A stretch of 64,000 nucleotides of DNA from Triplophysa rosa (taxonomy: Eukaryota; Chordata; Actinopteri; Cypriniformes; Nemacheilidae). A model generated the notes under the pieces. That model saw nothing but the letters and a program-made list of their open reading frames with translations. It was not told the origin of the DNA and did not search any database. The stretch is taken from the NCBI RefSeq assembly GCF_024868665.1, contig NC_079895.1, positions 25,506,554 to 25,570,553 of the forward strand, written 5' to 3'. Shown in pieces: positions 1-11,891 of the stretch (position 1 is its first letter; each line of letters starts with the position of its first letter). Both the position numbers and the translations under genes were made by a program.

Positions 1-1149
1 ACCAAAACCCTTTATGCTCTGTCTGCTAACACCCCTCTGAGCGGACTGGCTACCCCGCAGAGAGCTGGGGCGAGTCCGCAAATCCGGCCGTCACTTCCAG
101 TCAACAGTCTGTGTGGGACTCAAGGCAGGCAGCGGCGTGGCAGACACGCTGGGTTAACACGCAGAGACCAGTTCTCACAGCTGCCTGTGTAATCCAAACC
201 CACACACAGGCCATTTGAGAGATGCTCTCAAACATCCATTTTAATTATATAATGAAAGAAGTGAAAATAGAAAGAAGTTGACTAGTATGCACCCTTTCAG
301 GATAAGATTAACTTGCAAAGGAAAATATTACTGAGACAAATTACAGACATTTTACTGAAATTACAGAATTTATTATTACACAATTTGTCTTTTTTTGTCT
401 AGTAATATCAAACATTTTTTAAATAAGTTTATTCTAAAATGCATTTACTACCTTGAATAAGTTGCTTAAGGAAAAGCTCAAAAATATTGAAGAAATTGAG
501 AATTTGTTTGTATTTCCTTTCATAAAACAAAACTAAATATATTAAGCCACATTCCTTGTCAAGTAAATGAATCTTGATATCTTAGATATTTCTTCTAGAA
601 AACAAGACAAAAATTATATATATATACTATATATACTCCTTCAAATATGAGGTACTGTAAGTGGCAAAACAAAATACAAATGGTGTTGCCATTCAGTTAC
701 TTTAATAGAAGCAGATAAACATCTCCGTCTCTGCGTCTGTTTTAAAGAGCTCTGGTTATATGAATTCTCTTGTGTGGGTGAGTCTTAAGTCTTAAACAAA
801 CAGAGGTGCTGAGCTGAGTTTGAGCATTATAACGGTCCTGGATGTACAGAAACATACAACAAAAAGAAAGAAAAGACATCTTTGTTGATTGGCAGGTCAA
901 TCGTTCCTGGGAGAAGTTTACCTTTTCATAAGTGCCTCCATCTTTCTGCAGATCAGTCCTAGCTTTCTGAAGTTAGGCAGGATGACCGATATTGACTTTC
1001 AGACATAAACGGCAACTACTGCGATAGATCCGATTGCTGAGTGGGGCCAACTGAGAAAATTGAGTAGATTGAGGATCAACAGTCTTTCCATGGGAATTTG
1101 GGTGTTTTTGAAGATTAAAATTTCTTCGTCCAGACCTCAAAGCAGGTAG

Positions 1150-1153
<4 letters not shown>

Positions 1154-1211
<58 letters not shown>
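1154..1211. repeat. (GA)n microsatellite, about 58 bp
   Basis: Uninterrupted GA dinucleotides; a purine/pyrimidine mirror tract able to form H-DNA. Confidence 0.97.
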
Positions 1212-1215
<4 letters not shown>

Positions 1216-2084
1216 TGCCCTCTGCTGCCAGGATTAGCCTTCTGTTATACAGATCAGGTTAGTGGGATTTATTTTATTTGGAAATAGTTAAGCATAACAA
1301 CTATTCTAAGAAATCTGATGATTGGCTTTATCATATTCATTATAGTTGCATTTGTAAGACTACTGGAAATGAAAAAAAGCCATTTTATATTCTGAAAAAC
1401 CTGAAAATAATACAACAAAAATTGTCATCAATAGAGTAATAAATCACATGCTGTGTAAAACATTTGTCACAACAATAAAAATCTACCCAGACCTTATGAA
1501 AAAAACTCCAAAATGTTGGTTACAATTCCTATTTATTATTTAAATCTTGCCTCAATGTATACCATTGTGCAATTATGGTATTGATTTGATTAACCAACGG
1601 CTATAACAAAAATATAAGTCATTTAGGCAATACCGTACATATAAATAAATGCATTTCGCAAATCTTCTTACACACATAACACACACCAACATATTAGAGA
1701 GAAATCCCTGGCCACAAGCAAACAAGAGGGGGATTTAAGCACATGATTACACTATAAGCATAATGAATGATATGGATCTGTGGCGAAACATTGACCTGAA
1801 GTGTGTGTGTGTATGTGTCATGAGCACGATGGAAGTCCACATAAACCTTCATAAAGGCCTCAAAGAACGAGAAGAAAAGCAAAAGAGTGGATGAGAGAGT
1901 AGGAGCTCTTCAGCAGACAGGCCCAGCAGGAGATGGACTCACTGTAGTCACATCAATAGTTGGCACCCAACGCTGGACCACCTCCTCTGGCTTTGAACAC
2001 ACGATAAATTAAACAACAAAGAACACAATGACATTCACAGCCTCCAGTGTGTGTTTGCTCCCGTTAACTCGGCCAGCCAGCCAT

Positions 2085-2086
<2 letters not shown>

Positions 2087-2119
<33 letters not shown>
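2087..2119. repeat. (CA)n microsatellite, about 33 bp
   Basis: Uninterrupted CA repeats followed by CGCG. Confidence 0.97.
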
Positions 2120-2121
<2 letters not shown>

Positions 2122-3559
2122 GTACAGACGCAAACACATTTCCTGTGTGACCTAATAGTCATTACGTCATGAATTATTTTACATAATTACAAAATAAAGC
2201 ATGCAACACTTGATCAATAAATAAAATGGCAGACATTCAGGAATAGGATGTTAAAATGTGGTAAAACGTCTCCAAAACCAAGTAAAGTGCCACTTTACCA
2301 CAGTAATTAGTGTTTTTACTCTCCAAAATTGCTAACAGCTTACAGCACTTGATGAACAGTGTTGTGTTTACATTTATGCACAGGATGTGTGTAATGTGCA
2401 GGGGAAAAGAAAAATAAGAAAAGTAACATTCAAATAAAAAATCATGAGAAAACAAAAGAACGCATTTAAGAAAGAGTGAAACAGGGGAATACAGCTAGAA
2501 AGCTGGAAAGCTTTAAAATGCTGGAATGAAGGGAACAAGGCTTGAAGATTGATTAAAACCTAATAAAAATTAGTTTGAAGATCGAGAGAGGAAGGGAGAG
2601 AGAGTAATAGATGGAAATGTTTCTCAGAGACTGAGCTCACACGGTCTTTTCTTCAGTTCATTAATCAGACACACACTTGACAGACACGCGTGCACTTTCA
2701 TTTATCGGAAACATATTAACAAATCATTACTGTAATTGTGTTTTGTAGTAATTTAACTGTCAATGCATAACAGCAGGCAGTTCCGTGCTGACATACTGTG
2801 GCAACCGCTGTCAAATAATAACAAAACCAATAAATTCATTATCCTTAATGTCAACACCGTAAGTCCAGAAGTGCTACAGTTATATATAATATATGACGTA
2901 TGTTAATATAACAGTCCTGTGTGTGTTGAATTTCAACAAAATCAAACCTCGGGAGTAACAAAAAGTCATCCAACAGCAATGTGAAAGACTGACACCATGA
3001 CAACGCATGTGAAAACTGAGATGACAATCGAGGTTATCACACAAAAATACATTTGGAACCATTCCTACGTGTTGTAGTGCTAAAAAGTGAATATGAACTT
3101 CTTTGCAGTATCAGCGGTCTTAGCAGTATTAGAGCATGCATTCATGAGAAAAGGTTTTTAGATGGTGCTTTCTTCAATATTGTGACTTAAAGGTTTTGAA
3201 TACACAAAAAGGCATCTTAATTGTTTGCGACTATTTGTATTTGTAAATATTTATAATCATGTTTTTGTAATGGTGCTCTCATCAGCAGCAAAAGCATTTG
3301 GTAGGGTTTCGTTTTGGTAAGCCACTGAGATCTGAAACTCTGAATCACAGACGGTGTTTGTCAGAGCCTGTGTAAAATCATACTGCTGTTTACTGAGAGT
3401 TTAGTCACGATTAAACTGATCAGCCTCTAAATCCAAAATAGCTGCTAACTGTTTCACAACACTGACATATTCAACAAACTGAATATCAACTAATCAACAA
3501 AGACATGTCATTTCTTATGTCTGTGCGTGAGTGAGTGTGTGCGTGAGTGTGCGTGTGTG

Positions 3560-3880
3560 TGCATATGTGTGGGAAGGGTAAACCCTATGGTATGGGGACA
3601 AAATGTCCCCACAAAGATGGCAATATCCAAAATCCTTGTCCTTGTGGGGACATTTTTTTGTCCCCATGAGGAAACAAGCTTATAAATCATACAGAATTAA
3701 CTTTTTTGAAACTCTAAAAGAGCAGACAGTTGTGTGTGATTGTTAGGGTTAGGGAATATGATATACAGTTTGTACAGTATAAAAACCATTGTGTCTATGG
3801 AATGTCCCCATAAAACATGGAAACCCAAGATGTGTGTGTTTGCGTGTGTGCGTGTGTGTGTGTGTGTGTATGTGTGTAAA
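3560..3880. repeat. dispersed GTCCCC/GGGGAC repeat with TG tail, copy 1
   Basis: It has short GGGGACA/TGTCCCC inverted motifs, then GGGTTAGGGAATATGATATACAG, TTTGTACAGTATAAAAAC, a TGTCCCC motif and a TG tract (3841-3878). Two more copies with the same order of blocks lie at 8755-9076 and 25672-25925. Confidence 0.7.
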
Positions 3881-3899
3881 TACATTACATTTATTTATT

Positions 3900-6836
3900 T
3901 GTATTTACAGTTTAGTCACTCAACCTGTTAATGATTGTGAAAAGAGAAAAAGAATTAATGAATACTGAGTCAGAGAGTGTGGGGATAAAGGCTACAAAGG
4001 TGGACAATATTGCACATTAAATTCATGTCATTTAGACGCAGTGAGAGAATGACACAGTGTCAAATCTGTGTGACAGAATTAGGTGACTGTTGAGAAAAGG
4101 GGCCAGCAGGGGTATAGATGCTCAGGGCACATGCACGCACACGCATACACACACTCGTTGTTTCTTGAGCCCACGTGTAAATAGATTTAGATCACATATT
4201 CATGACGTGCATGTTACACTTCAAATCACTGGTCAGTTCATTTATCACAATGTTAGAATTTCTATAACAAGATGTGTGTTAGTCAAACCATACAACTTTG
4301 TCTAAATAAGTGTTATACAGACATATTTTTATGTAATGTTTAATCAGCAACACTTTAGACTTTAATGTTCTATTTGTTAACATCATTTAACTACACAAGA
4401 CAAAGGATTATTTAACATTTGCTATTTTTTGATTGAAAGTTGTATCTGTAAACACTAAAGCATTATAAACTGACATGAACAAGCCGTTACCACTTGCGTT
4501 TGTACAAATCTATACAAAGATTTATCAAATATATGATATACAAAGATAAGAACAAAGGGTACATACGTGTTTGGAGAGTTTATTTTCAGCTGTTTATTTG
4601 ATTTGATGGTGGGACACCTTGTGATTATGTGATTTTTTTAAACCCATATTAAGTTTTAATTTTTTAAATAATACCCACCTTTACACTTCATATTATATTG
4701 TTAATAGGGATGTAACAATATCAAAATCTCACTGAACGGTAATACCTCGGTACGGTATTTGTTGCGGTGTTTACAGAGGCAAATGATGACTTGGAAACGT
4801 GCCATAAGCATCCTCTTTTCTTTATTCTCTCATCATAACTGTTGCTTAGAGGTATGAGTTATAGTATGAGATGGGTCAGATGACCTAAAAATGCCTTTTA
4901 TAAAATAAAATAATTGCACCAGATGGACCTTGCCAAAGGTAACATCTATTATTTTTTCTAACATTCTCTATGTTAGGCCCGCAAGACCTTTCCTTTCATA
5001 GTCACGTGACCACGATAATATTGAGACAATTTTGCTATTGCGATAACACGATCGATAAATATATCTTTATAATATATTGCATGTACCTATTTATGACAAT
5101 GACGCAGTATTTCTTACTTTCTGTATTAAAGCAGAGACTTACGTATAATATGAGATTTCTCTGATTATTTCTCTCTCTATAGTCCACAGCAAATAACAAA
5201 AGCAATTTCTATTGGAATTGGGAAAGAAAGAGAAAAAAATAAGGACAGACTGCCATCAGGTGGAAAGACAAGAAATTACACATTTAGGATGTAGGATTTT
5301 CTAGTTTAGTTGTTTCAATGTAATTTTTTATTTGAGTTTTTGAATTTGTTCATTCAGGATGTACTACATACAATAAATCATTTCGCAGCTTTGCTGTTTC
5401 AGTGTAAACTGGAAATACCCTAAAACTAGAAGCTAAAAACGTAAACAGGAATATCATTTATCAAAACGAATCACACCTTGCATATGATATGTAGTTTTAT
5501 GTATAATATGTGCATGCATGTATTTTATGCTTATGTTATTTTTCATGTGCCTATTTGTTATTCTTTCATTGTTTGGCTATATGTAATTGTTATATGTTGG
5601 CATAATCATTTAAGGGTGCATGATAAAGGGGTATCAAAAGGGGTATAGAGACAAAAAGTAAAAATACACAGATAGACAAGGTCAAGCTGTTCAATAAGAG
5701 ATACAATCTATTGGATGTGCATAAATCATTTATTGACAAGTGACATTATAAACCAGTGGTGGTTTTCCATTCATTGTCTGCTAAAGTGTTTGTCACTATA
5801 GCTTGCTTTGCCGTTGGTGTCTGAGGGCCCAAAAGCACACAAACTTTGATGCATTTTGCCTGAATCAAGATGTGTTATGGGCTGCCCTCATACGCCTTCG
5901 AGAGAGTGCTGGTCAGCCTATGCAAATCCAGGTCACCAATACGCAAGTTAATAGGTGTTTACACTGGATCCAAAGCAATTCATAATATTTTATTCATACG
6001 GGTGTCGATGTTAACGCTTTTTATTTATGGGTGACATGATGTATTGCCTTGATGAATTATGGGTCTGTTGTGACGCATTACTGCCGTTGCTTCAAAAATG
6101 TGCTTAATAATTTATATGGTGCGATGACACTTGATGCAGGGCATGTCTGAAGTTTGGTGCTGACGAGACATCTCATTATTTCCCTCTTAGAACACAACCC
6201 AAAAAAATATGTTGCTTTTGGCAGCTAGTTTGTGATATTAAACGGATGCCAATTTGGCTGCACTGGCAATTGCGTATAATTATTGTTAATGCACCGCATA
6301 AGCTCAAGCGACATGGTGTCTGTCTCTGTTGTGTGCATTTGATTGTTAGAAAGCACCAAACAGTGTCACATGACTTCGCTTCACTACCCACCCAATAATT
6401 CGATTTTGATGTTCCTGTATTTTCTGGTGTTGCATGAACGCAGTTGGCTGGGGTCTGCATAGCGTATTTGCATATTAAAGCTAATGTCTGGACATCGCTT
6501 AAGAACATGGTCCCCGAGGGATGCTTGAAGAATTTTTCGACTATGCACTGGCATTTGTCGGGTCTCCCTTCCCCGTGTTCCTGAGTCCGGCCGTTCCTGA
6601 GTCCTCTGTGTTCCTGACTCTGCCAAGATGGCTTCCTCTGAGCTTCCTGTGCTCCCTGCCTCTGCCAAGATGGCCGCCCTGGACTTAGTCGTTAAAGAAA
6701 CGCCCATATTTGCTGGCCAAAAATCCTCCTTCTCATTGTCATACAACCGTTTTCGCTTAGTTTGGTAAACTGCAGTTTTATGAAGAAAAAATACTCTGCA
6801 ATCAGTCTAAAATAATGATTTTGCACATGTTTTATC
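3900..6836. other. intergenic, repeat fragments, no gene seen
   Basis: The segment at about 4708-5070 resembles the end of a fish DNA element (AGGGATGTAACAATATC at 4708). The 6560-6740 segment gives a repetitive open frame on the minus strand with duplicated motifs and no recognised domain. Nothing else is supported. Confidence 0.5.
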
Positions 6837-6840
6837 TTAA

Positions 6841-7196
6841 AGTCCCCGTGAACCGAAAGTTGCAATCGTTTTTACTATTTTGACGCATTTCCTAGTGAAA
6901 TGGAATTTCGAATGAGAAAAACAGGGGTGTGGCTTGCGTTTTTCACTGCGATTTGATTGAATGCATAAAAACAGCTTCAACATTTTGAAATGGAACTGGC
7001 AGCAGACTGACAGTTAAAGGGGAGGAGTTAACAGGCGTCATTTAAGTTGGATAGTCAGGGCAGAAGTGCATTTTCAGATTTTAAATGAAGATTATGAGGG
7101 CACATGAATTTTAAAAAGAGAACATGCTATTTACAATAAGCGCTGCAATATTTTATGAAAAAAATAGGAACAGTAGTTTTTAATTTCACTGGGACT
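6841..7196. mobile_element. piggyBac-type MITE, 356 bp, TTAA flanked
   Basis: TTAA at 6837-6840 and 7197-7200. Ends are AGTCCCCGTGAA and TTTCACTGGGACT, imperfect inverted repeats. No transposase. A partial relative lies near 51820-52090 (shared GAAATGGAACT...CAGACTGA and TACATTTTCAGATTTT blocks). Confidence 0.7.
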
Positions 7197-7200
7197 TTAA

Positions 7201-8750
7201 AGCATATTACATTAAAAGCCTACTTAGATATGAAAAGATAAAATGTTTTGTGAATACGTTAAGATTTACGCATGTGTCAAGATGTATGCGTGGGTGTTTG
7301 TGACATAAATAAACATATGTTTATTCATAGTGTGCTTTAAAAGACCATTTGAGAACTGATATGTCCGAGACTAACTGCGATTATCCAGCAGCATCTGACG
7401 CCAGCAGCTGTCAATCGTAGAAGTGGGCAGTTACACATAAAGCAACTCGAAGGCTCTTAAAGGGTAAACAAACCTATCTGACTTATTTTGAAAGGATTAA
7501 AAACAGGCAGAATGAAGGTCTGATTTAAAGGGATTCATTTGTATAAAGGGATTTTTATGTATGGCCAAAACAATGTAGTAATATACTGTACTTCAAAGGG
7601 TCTTGTTCACGAGTCAGGGCTAATACATATGCATCTGAGCATTACCAGAAGACAGAAAACTATTTTAAGGTTTGTGCCAAATGATGCCTTCACATGCTGT
7701 CTGACTTATGAGTTTAGGTCAAAACTGCACAAGAACGCCCTATGAAGTTGTGTTTATCACTGGAAAGAGGCCGTTTATGTGCATTTTTTTACCTAAGAAA
7801 CTCATGTTACTCATAATTCAGAGAGCATGTGTAAGGAGCATAACAGCAGAACCATGGCAACAACATCCACCTATGTCTTTCTCTGTAGTGTATGTGCAGG
7901 GTATCTGGGGTTACATGTATTGTAAGAAATAATACATTTGAATTATTCATGTAACAGTGCTCAAGCGTCCCAACATAAACATAAATAAAAATGCATTGAT
8001 GAATTGTTTTTCCATAATTATTCCATAATTGTTTTTCCATAATTACTCCAGCACACGGAAAATAAATCATAACACTATTCCCGTTAACTAACGACAGAAT
8101 TTGGGTGTCACATCAAAATGTGCAAGGGAATAACTGCAGGCTGAAGTGTCCACAAGATGGCACCACTGTCACACATGCAAGCTAACGTTGAATGAAGTGC
8201 GCTTTGAAAGGCTTGCACATCATATTTTATGCAAGACAGAAAACCAAGTAGCCAAAGTACATGTTCAGTTTTTGTGTGCATGCAAGAAGTACACTTTTAG
8301 TCATTGTCAGTCAGAACATTGACATTTTCTCCACCCGTATACAGGTATATCCTTCATTTAAAAAGAAAATGGGAAAAACGCTATAAAGCTCTGTCAAGAG
8401 CATGTTACCAAGAGGGGACAATTTAACCTTAACCCTCTTGGAAGAAGGTTATGACGGGTCCCGGTAGACTAAAAGGAGATAGGGTGCAAACTGCAAACAA
8501 CCTCAGACAATTGTCTGTCATAATCTACATAAACCAACAGAAGACATGAAAAAAACTTGAGGCCTATGTCAGGCCTATATGTGACATAGTATGCGACATC
8601 TGATAATGATGATGAAATAATCCAGATGTTACATAAAATGATAAATGTGTTCCTGGAAAAAGGTTACATTACCCAACATTAACATCTGTGGTTACAGGTG
8701 AAGTCCTTAAGTGCGTGCGTGCATGCGTGCGTGTGTGTGCGTGTGTGAGT
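7201..8750. other. intergenic, no gene seen
   Basis: AT-rich sequence. Open frames here are short and lack any recognisable domain. Confidence 0.5.
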
Positions 8751-8754
8751 GTGT

Positions 8755-9013
8755 TCATGTTTGTATATCCCGGTGGGGACCTAAACCTGAATACACACCA
8801 ACACATGGGGACCAAAATTGAGGTCCCCAGGGGCAAAAAAGCTAATAAATTGTACAGAACAATATTTTTTACAAATCTAAAAATGCAAAAAGTGTTCTAT
8901 GATCTTTAGGTTTAGGGATAGGGTTAGGGATAGGGGATAGAATATACAGTTTGTACAGTATAAAAACATTACGCCTATGGACTGTCCCCACGGGGATAGT
9001 CAACCAAAGCCTG

Positions 9014-9076
<63 letters not shown>
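8755..9076. repeat. dispersed GTGGGGACC repeat with long TG tract, copy 2
   Basis: Blocks TATATCCCGGTGGGGACC, ACACATGGGGACCAAAATTG, TTTAGGGATAGGGTTAGGG and TTTGTACAGTATAAAAAC, then GTCCCCACGGGG and a TG tract at 9012-9076. Very close to copy 3. Confidence 0.85.
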
Positions 9077-9077
<1 letters not shown>

Positions 9078-9079
9078 CA

Positions 9080-10486
9080 TGTGTGGGTGTGAGTTTGTGT
9101 GCGTGTGAGTAGGCTGAGGGACGCAGGTGCACACACCCATCTGTACACTCTGTAGTTAAGGGGGCAGCTGCTGTGAATCAAATATCCCCCATGTCTGTGC
9201 GGCCTAACTCAGACTAATCACATGCACGTCACAGCGGCCACACAGAGATGCTCTCACAAGGGACAGGATGAAAGGAGGAAGAGAAGGCTGAAAGGGGGAA
9301 TGGAAAGAAAGAGAACATAATTTAAGGGGATTAAGAAAGTGCTAACCATTTATAATGAGCTGTCTTTAATGGATAAATGCCAAACCTATTTTTTCTGTAC
9401 TGCTCACGCTCAGGTAAAGTGGAAGCACACTTATGATGGACAAAATAAATGATTCGCACAAAAAACGATCAAAATGCACAGAATAAGCAATGCGTGTCTA
9501 CTGTGCTTTTAAATAACTGGAGTAACAATGAAAAATATTTCTAGAAGATGCACCCATTCAAACTTGAAAAATACAGTGTGGTGCATTACAACATTACCAA
9601 AGTGAACTAGACTGAAAATATGATATATACACTTTCTTTTAGTGTATCATGTAGTACACAGACAGCTATAGGTTCTAGCATAGCACTACCCAAATCAACC
9701 CTGAGTGTGCAGCAGCAATGGACAATGCAAGGCTGATTGTTGAGGTCAAAAAGTGATCCTTGTGATGAAGAAAAAAGCATGTGTGGCCTAATGTCAATTT
9801 GTATAACCCAGAAAAATAAGATGTAATTACTGTGAGACACTTGAAGAATGTTGGTAATATTAATATTAATAATCATTAAAAAATCTTTATTTTATAACCA
9901 AACACAAACCGGTCAAGTCAATTTCAGGCCGGTGTTTGCGTCCGATGAAACCATCAATAAATTCATCCCATTTTCATCCCATTCACCTCACGTAGGGAAT
10001 GGCGAGCAAAGCTCATGTTTATTATTACATTTCGATGATGGACACAATAGTGTTTAAATAACACTGTTCCTCATTGAATCTCTACAGACGTGAATGGATG
10101 CCACCGTTGCTCGGTTACCAACATTCTTCAAAGTATATTCTTCAGCGTTCTACAGAAGAAAGAAAGTCATACAGGTTGTGAGTAAATAATGAAAGAAATT
10201 TCGTTTTGGGGATTTACTGTCCCTTTAAATCTTTGATCAACTTCTAAAATGACAATTGAATAATCTTATCATGCGGATAGAATGCAATGAGCCCTAATTT
10301 CCTGAAAGCACATGAAACGTTTTCTCTGTCAAGAAATACGCATTTGCTGTGTATGATATTGAAATGTCCAGTAAACAAACTTTTGCATTTCTATATTTTA
10401 TAGAACTGTTCTGAGGGCGGCTGTTCTATTTTCATTTTTCATCGGTAAAAATGTAAAGTTTAGACATAGGCTTCTGAGGTCAAGTC
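9080..10486. other. intergenic 3' of kcnj3, no gene seen
   Basis: It includes a partial copy of the GGGATAGTTCACCC family (about 10130-10228). No coding signal. Confidence 0.5.
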
Positions 10487-11298
10487 TTTATTGATGATTC
10501 TCAGTGTTTAAAGGCTGAACTCTAATTGGCAGATAACATATTTGTGCTATGAGAGAAGGTTGTCTATGGTGCACAGCTCACTGTGACACGTTTTACTCTA
10601 TATATAAAGTACTATTGGTCTTTAAAATACCAGTCACCCATCATGCACACAGAAAAAAAAAATCTATATGAGCATGTAAACTACACAAATAAAGCAAAAG
10701 GATCACTGAAATAAAGTTGTTTAGTGTGCGCTTCTCTATTCTCTTCGCTTATCTTCCGAACACAGACATTATGGTACACAATATACACAGCATATTATGA
10801 ATAATTCCTAATGAGCCATGGCACCGTCCACTATCCCACCATATGGCTTGAAGAAACAACACTTAGTTTACATTTCCTTGGCATACTTAAGTGTACAGCT
10901 TGTCGTCCCTTTCAGAGAAAGATATTTAAACATGCACTTAAGGGTGTCATCCGTACCAGATTGTGCTTGTACAACAACTCAAAGACATGTTTACTACCCA
11001 AGAACCTGCCACAGGAACAGATGTTCTGTTTTACATTAACCAACCTAATTAGGATTGCATATACATATATGTCTTTTCACACACGCTGTATATCTCAGAA
11101 TATAAGAGGGTCCTTTTTGACAGCAGTTTAAAGAGATAACCTGGTCCTGACAAAACGCTTGCGAAACGCCCAGAGTATACCTAATGTACGCGAACAACTC
11201 ACGATCACAACAGTGGTGCTAAAACATCAATAAATGTGTTTGGTCTTTATCCGCAATTTTCCATATGCAAACTATTGCTTGGTAGGTCAATGAATGTT
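10487..11298 (-). other. kcnj3: candidate kcnj3 3' UTR to first downstream AATAAA
   Basis: After the stop at 11299 the first clear AATAAA that I find on the minus strand is at 10492-10487, giving a UTR of about 0.8 kb. A second lies near 9888. No coding signal is seen here. Which poly(A) site is used is inferred, not shown. Confidence 0.4.
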
Positions 11299-11891
11299 CT
11301 ACGCGAATCGATCCGAGTTCATTTTTCGGAGTTTGGGGGGCAAGTGTCCATCCATACGGCCTCCTCCTCCAGCCAGTCTCTGAAGTTTCGGTGGGAGGTC
11401 CGCAACCGACTTGCTAATTGCCTCTTTGGTCATTTTAGTTGTCTGAGTAACGTGGCTCTCCTCCGAGACTCCCGGTACAGAACTGATGCGCTGAAGCTTA
11501 ATGGGAAGCTCACCAAGGCTATATGTCATCTCCGATGTGGTAGAGCTCATTCTCAGGAGCTTTCTGGGCAGCCCGTCTCTGCCTGTCATCTTCTGGAGCT
11601 TAGTTGGTAATTTGATTGTGCTCTCTGGATCTTCAAGCAGTTCCATGCAGTCCAGGGAGCTGTATCTCTCCCCACTATTGCACACAGATGGGGCCATGAG
11701 CGGAGAGGACATGAGCAGGGCCTCATCTTGCTCCTTGGCACTGTAGGGAGGAGTGGGAACTTCGAAGGTAGCGTGGAACTGAGAATAATCCACTTTGAAG
11801 AAGCCCTCTTCCAGAGATATAACTGGAAAGAAACGGTGGCCCCAAAGCACCTCATCCTCCGTGTAAGATGTCCGTGCTTGACAAGTCATGC
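11299..11891 (-). CDS. kcnj3: kcnj3 coding exon 3 (residues 295-491, G-loop, distal cytoplasmic domain and GIRK1-specific tail)
   Basis: 593 bp to a TAG at 11301-11299. The acceptor is CTGACAG at 11898-11892. It opens with [21 protein letters not shown], which completes the G-loop, then [26 protein letters not shown]. The last 130 or so residues are the GIRK1-only tail, with repeated LPxKLQ/R motifs (for example LPPKLQRL and [13 protein letters not shown]) as in mammals. The tail is less conserved in its middle, as expected. Confidence 0.95.

Larger units (their letters stand above)
1..3540. other. intergenic, no gene seen
   Basis: AT-rich sequence 3' of kcnj3. The first 240 bases are more GC-rich but show no coding frame on either strand. 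It contains the GA and CA tracts listed separately. Confidence 0.6.

Noticed and set aside
6176..6746. Two overlapping open frames of 110-120 codons on the minus strand
   Set aside because: Repetitive composition (repeated AEAGS/AESGT and similar motifs), no domain, and surrounded by repeat-like DNA; not supported as a gene.
8869..9181. Open frames of 68-87 codons through the TG tract
   Set aside because: They encode His-Thr repeats from the microsatellite only.
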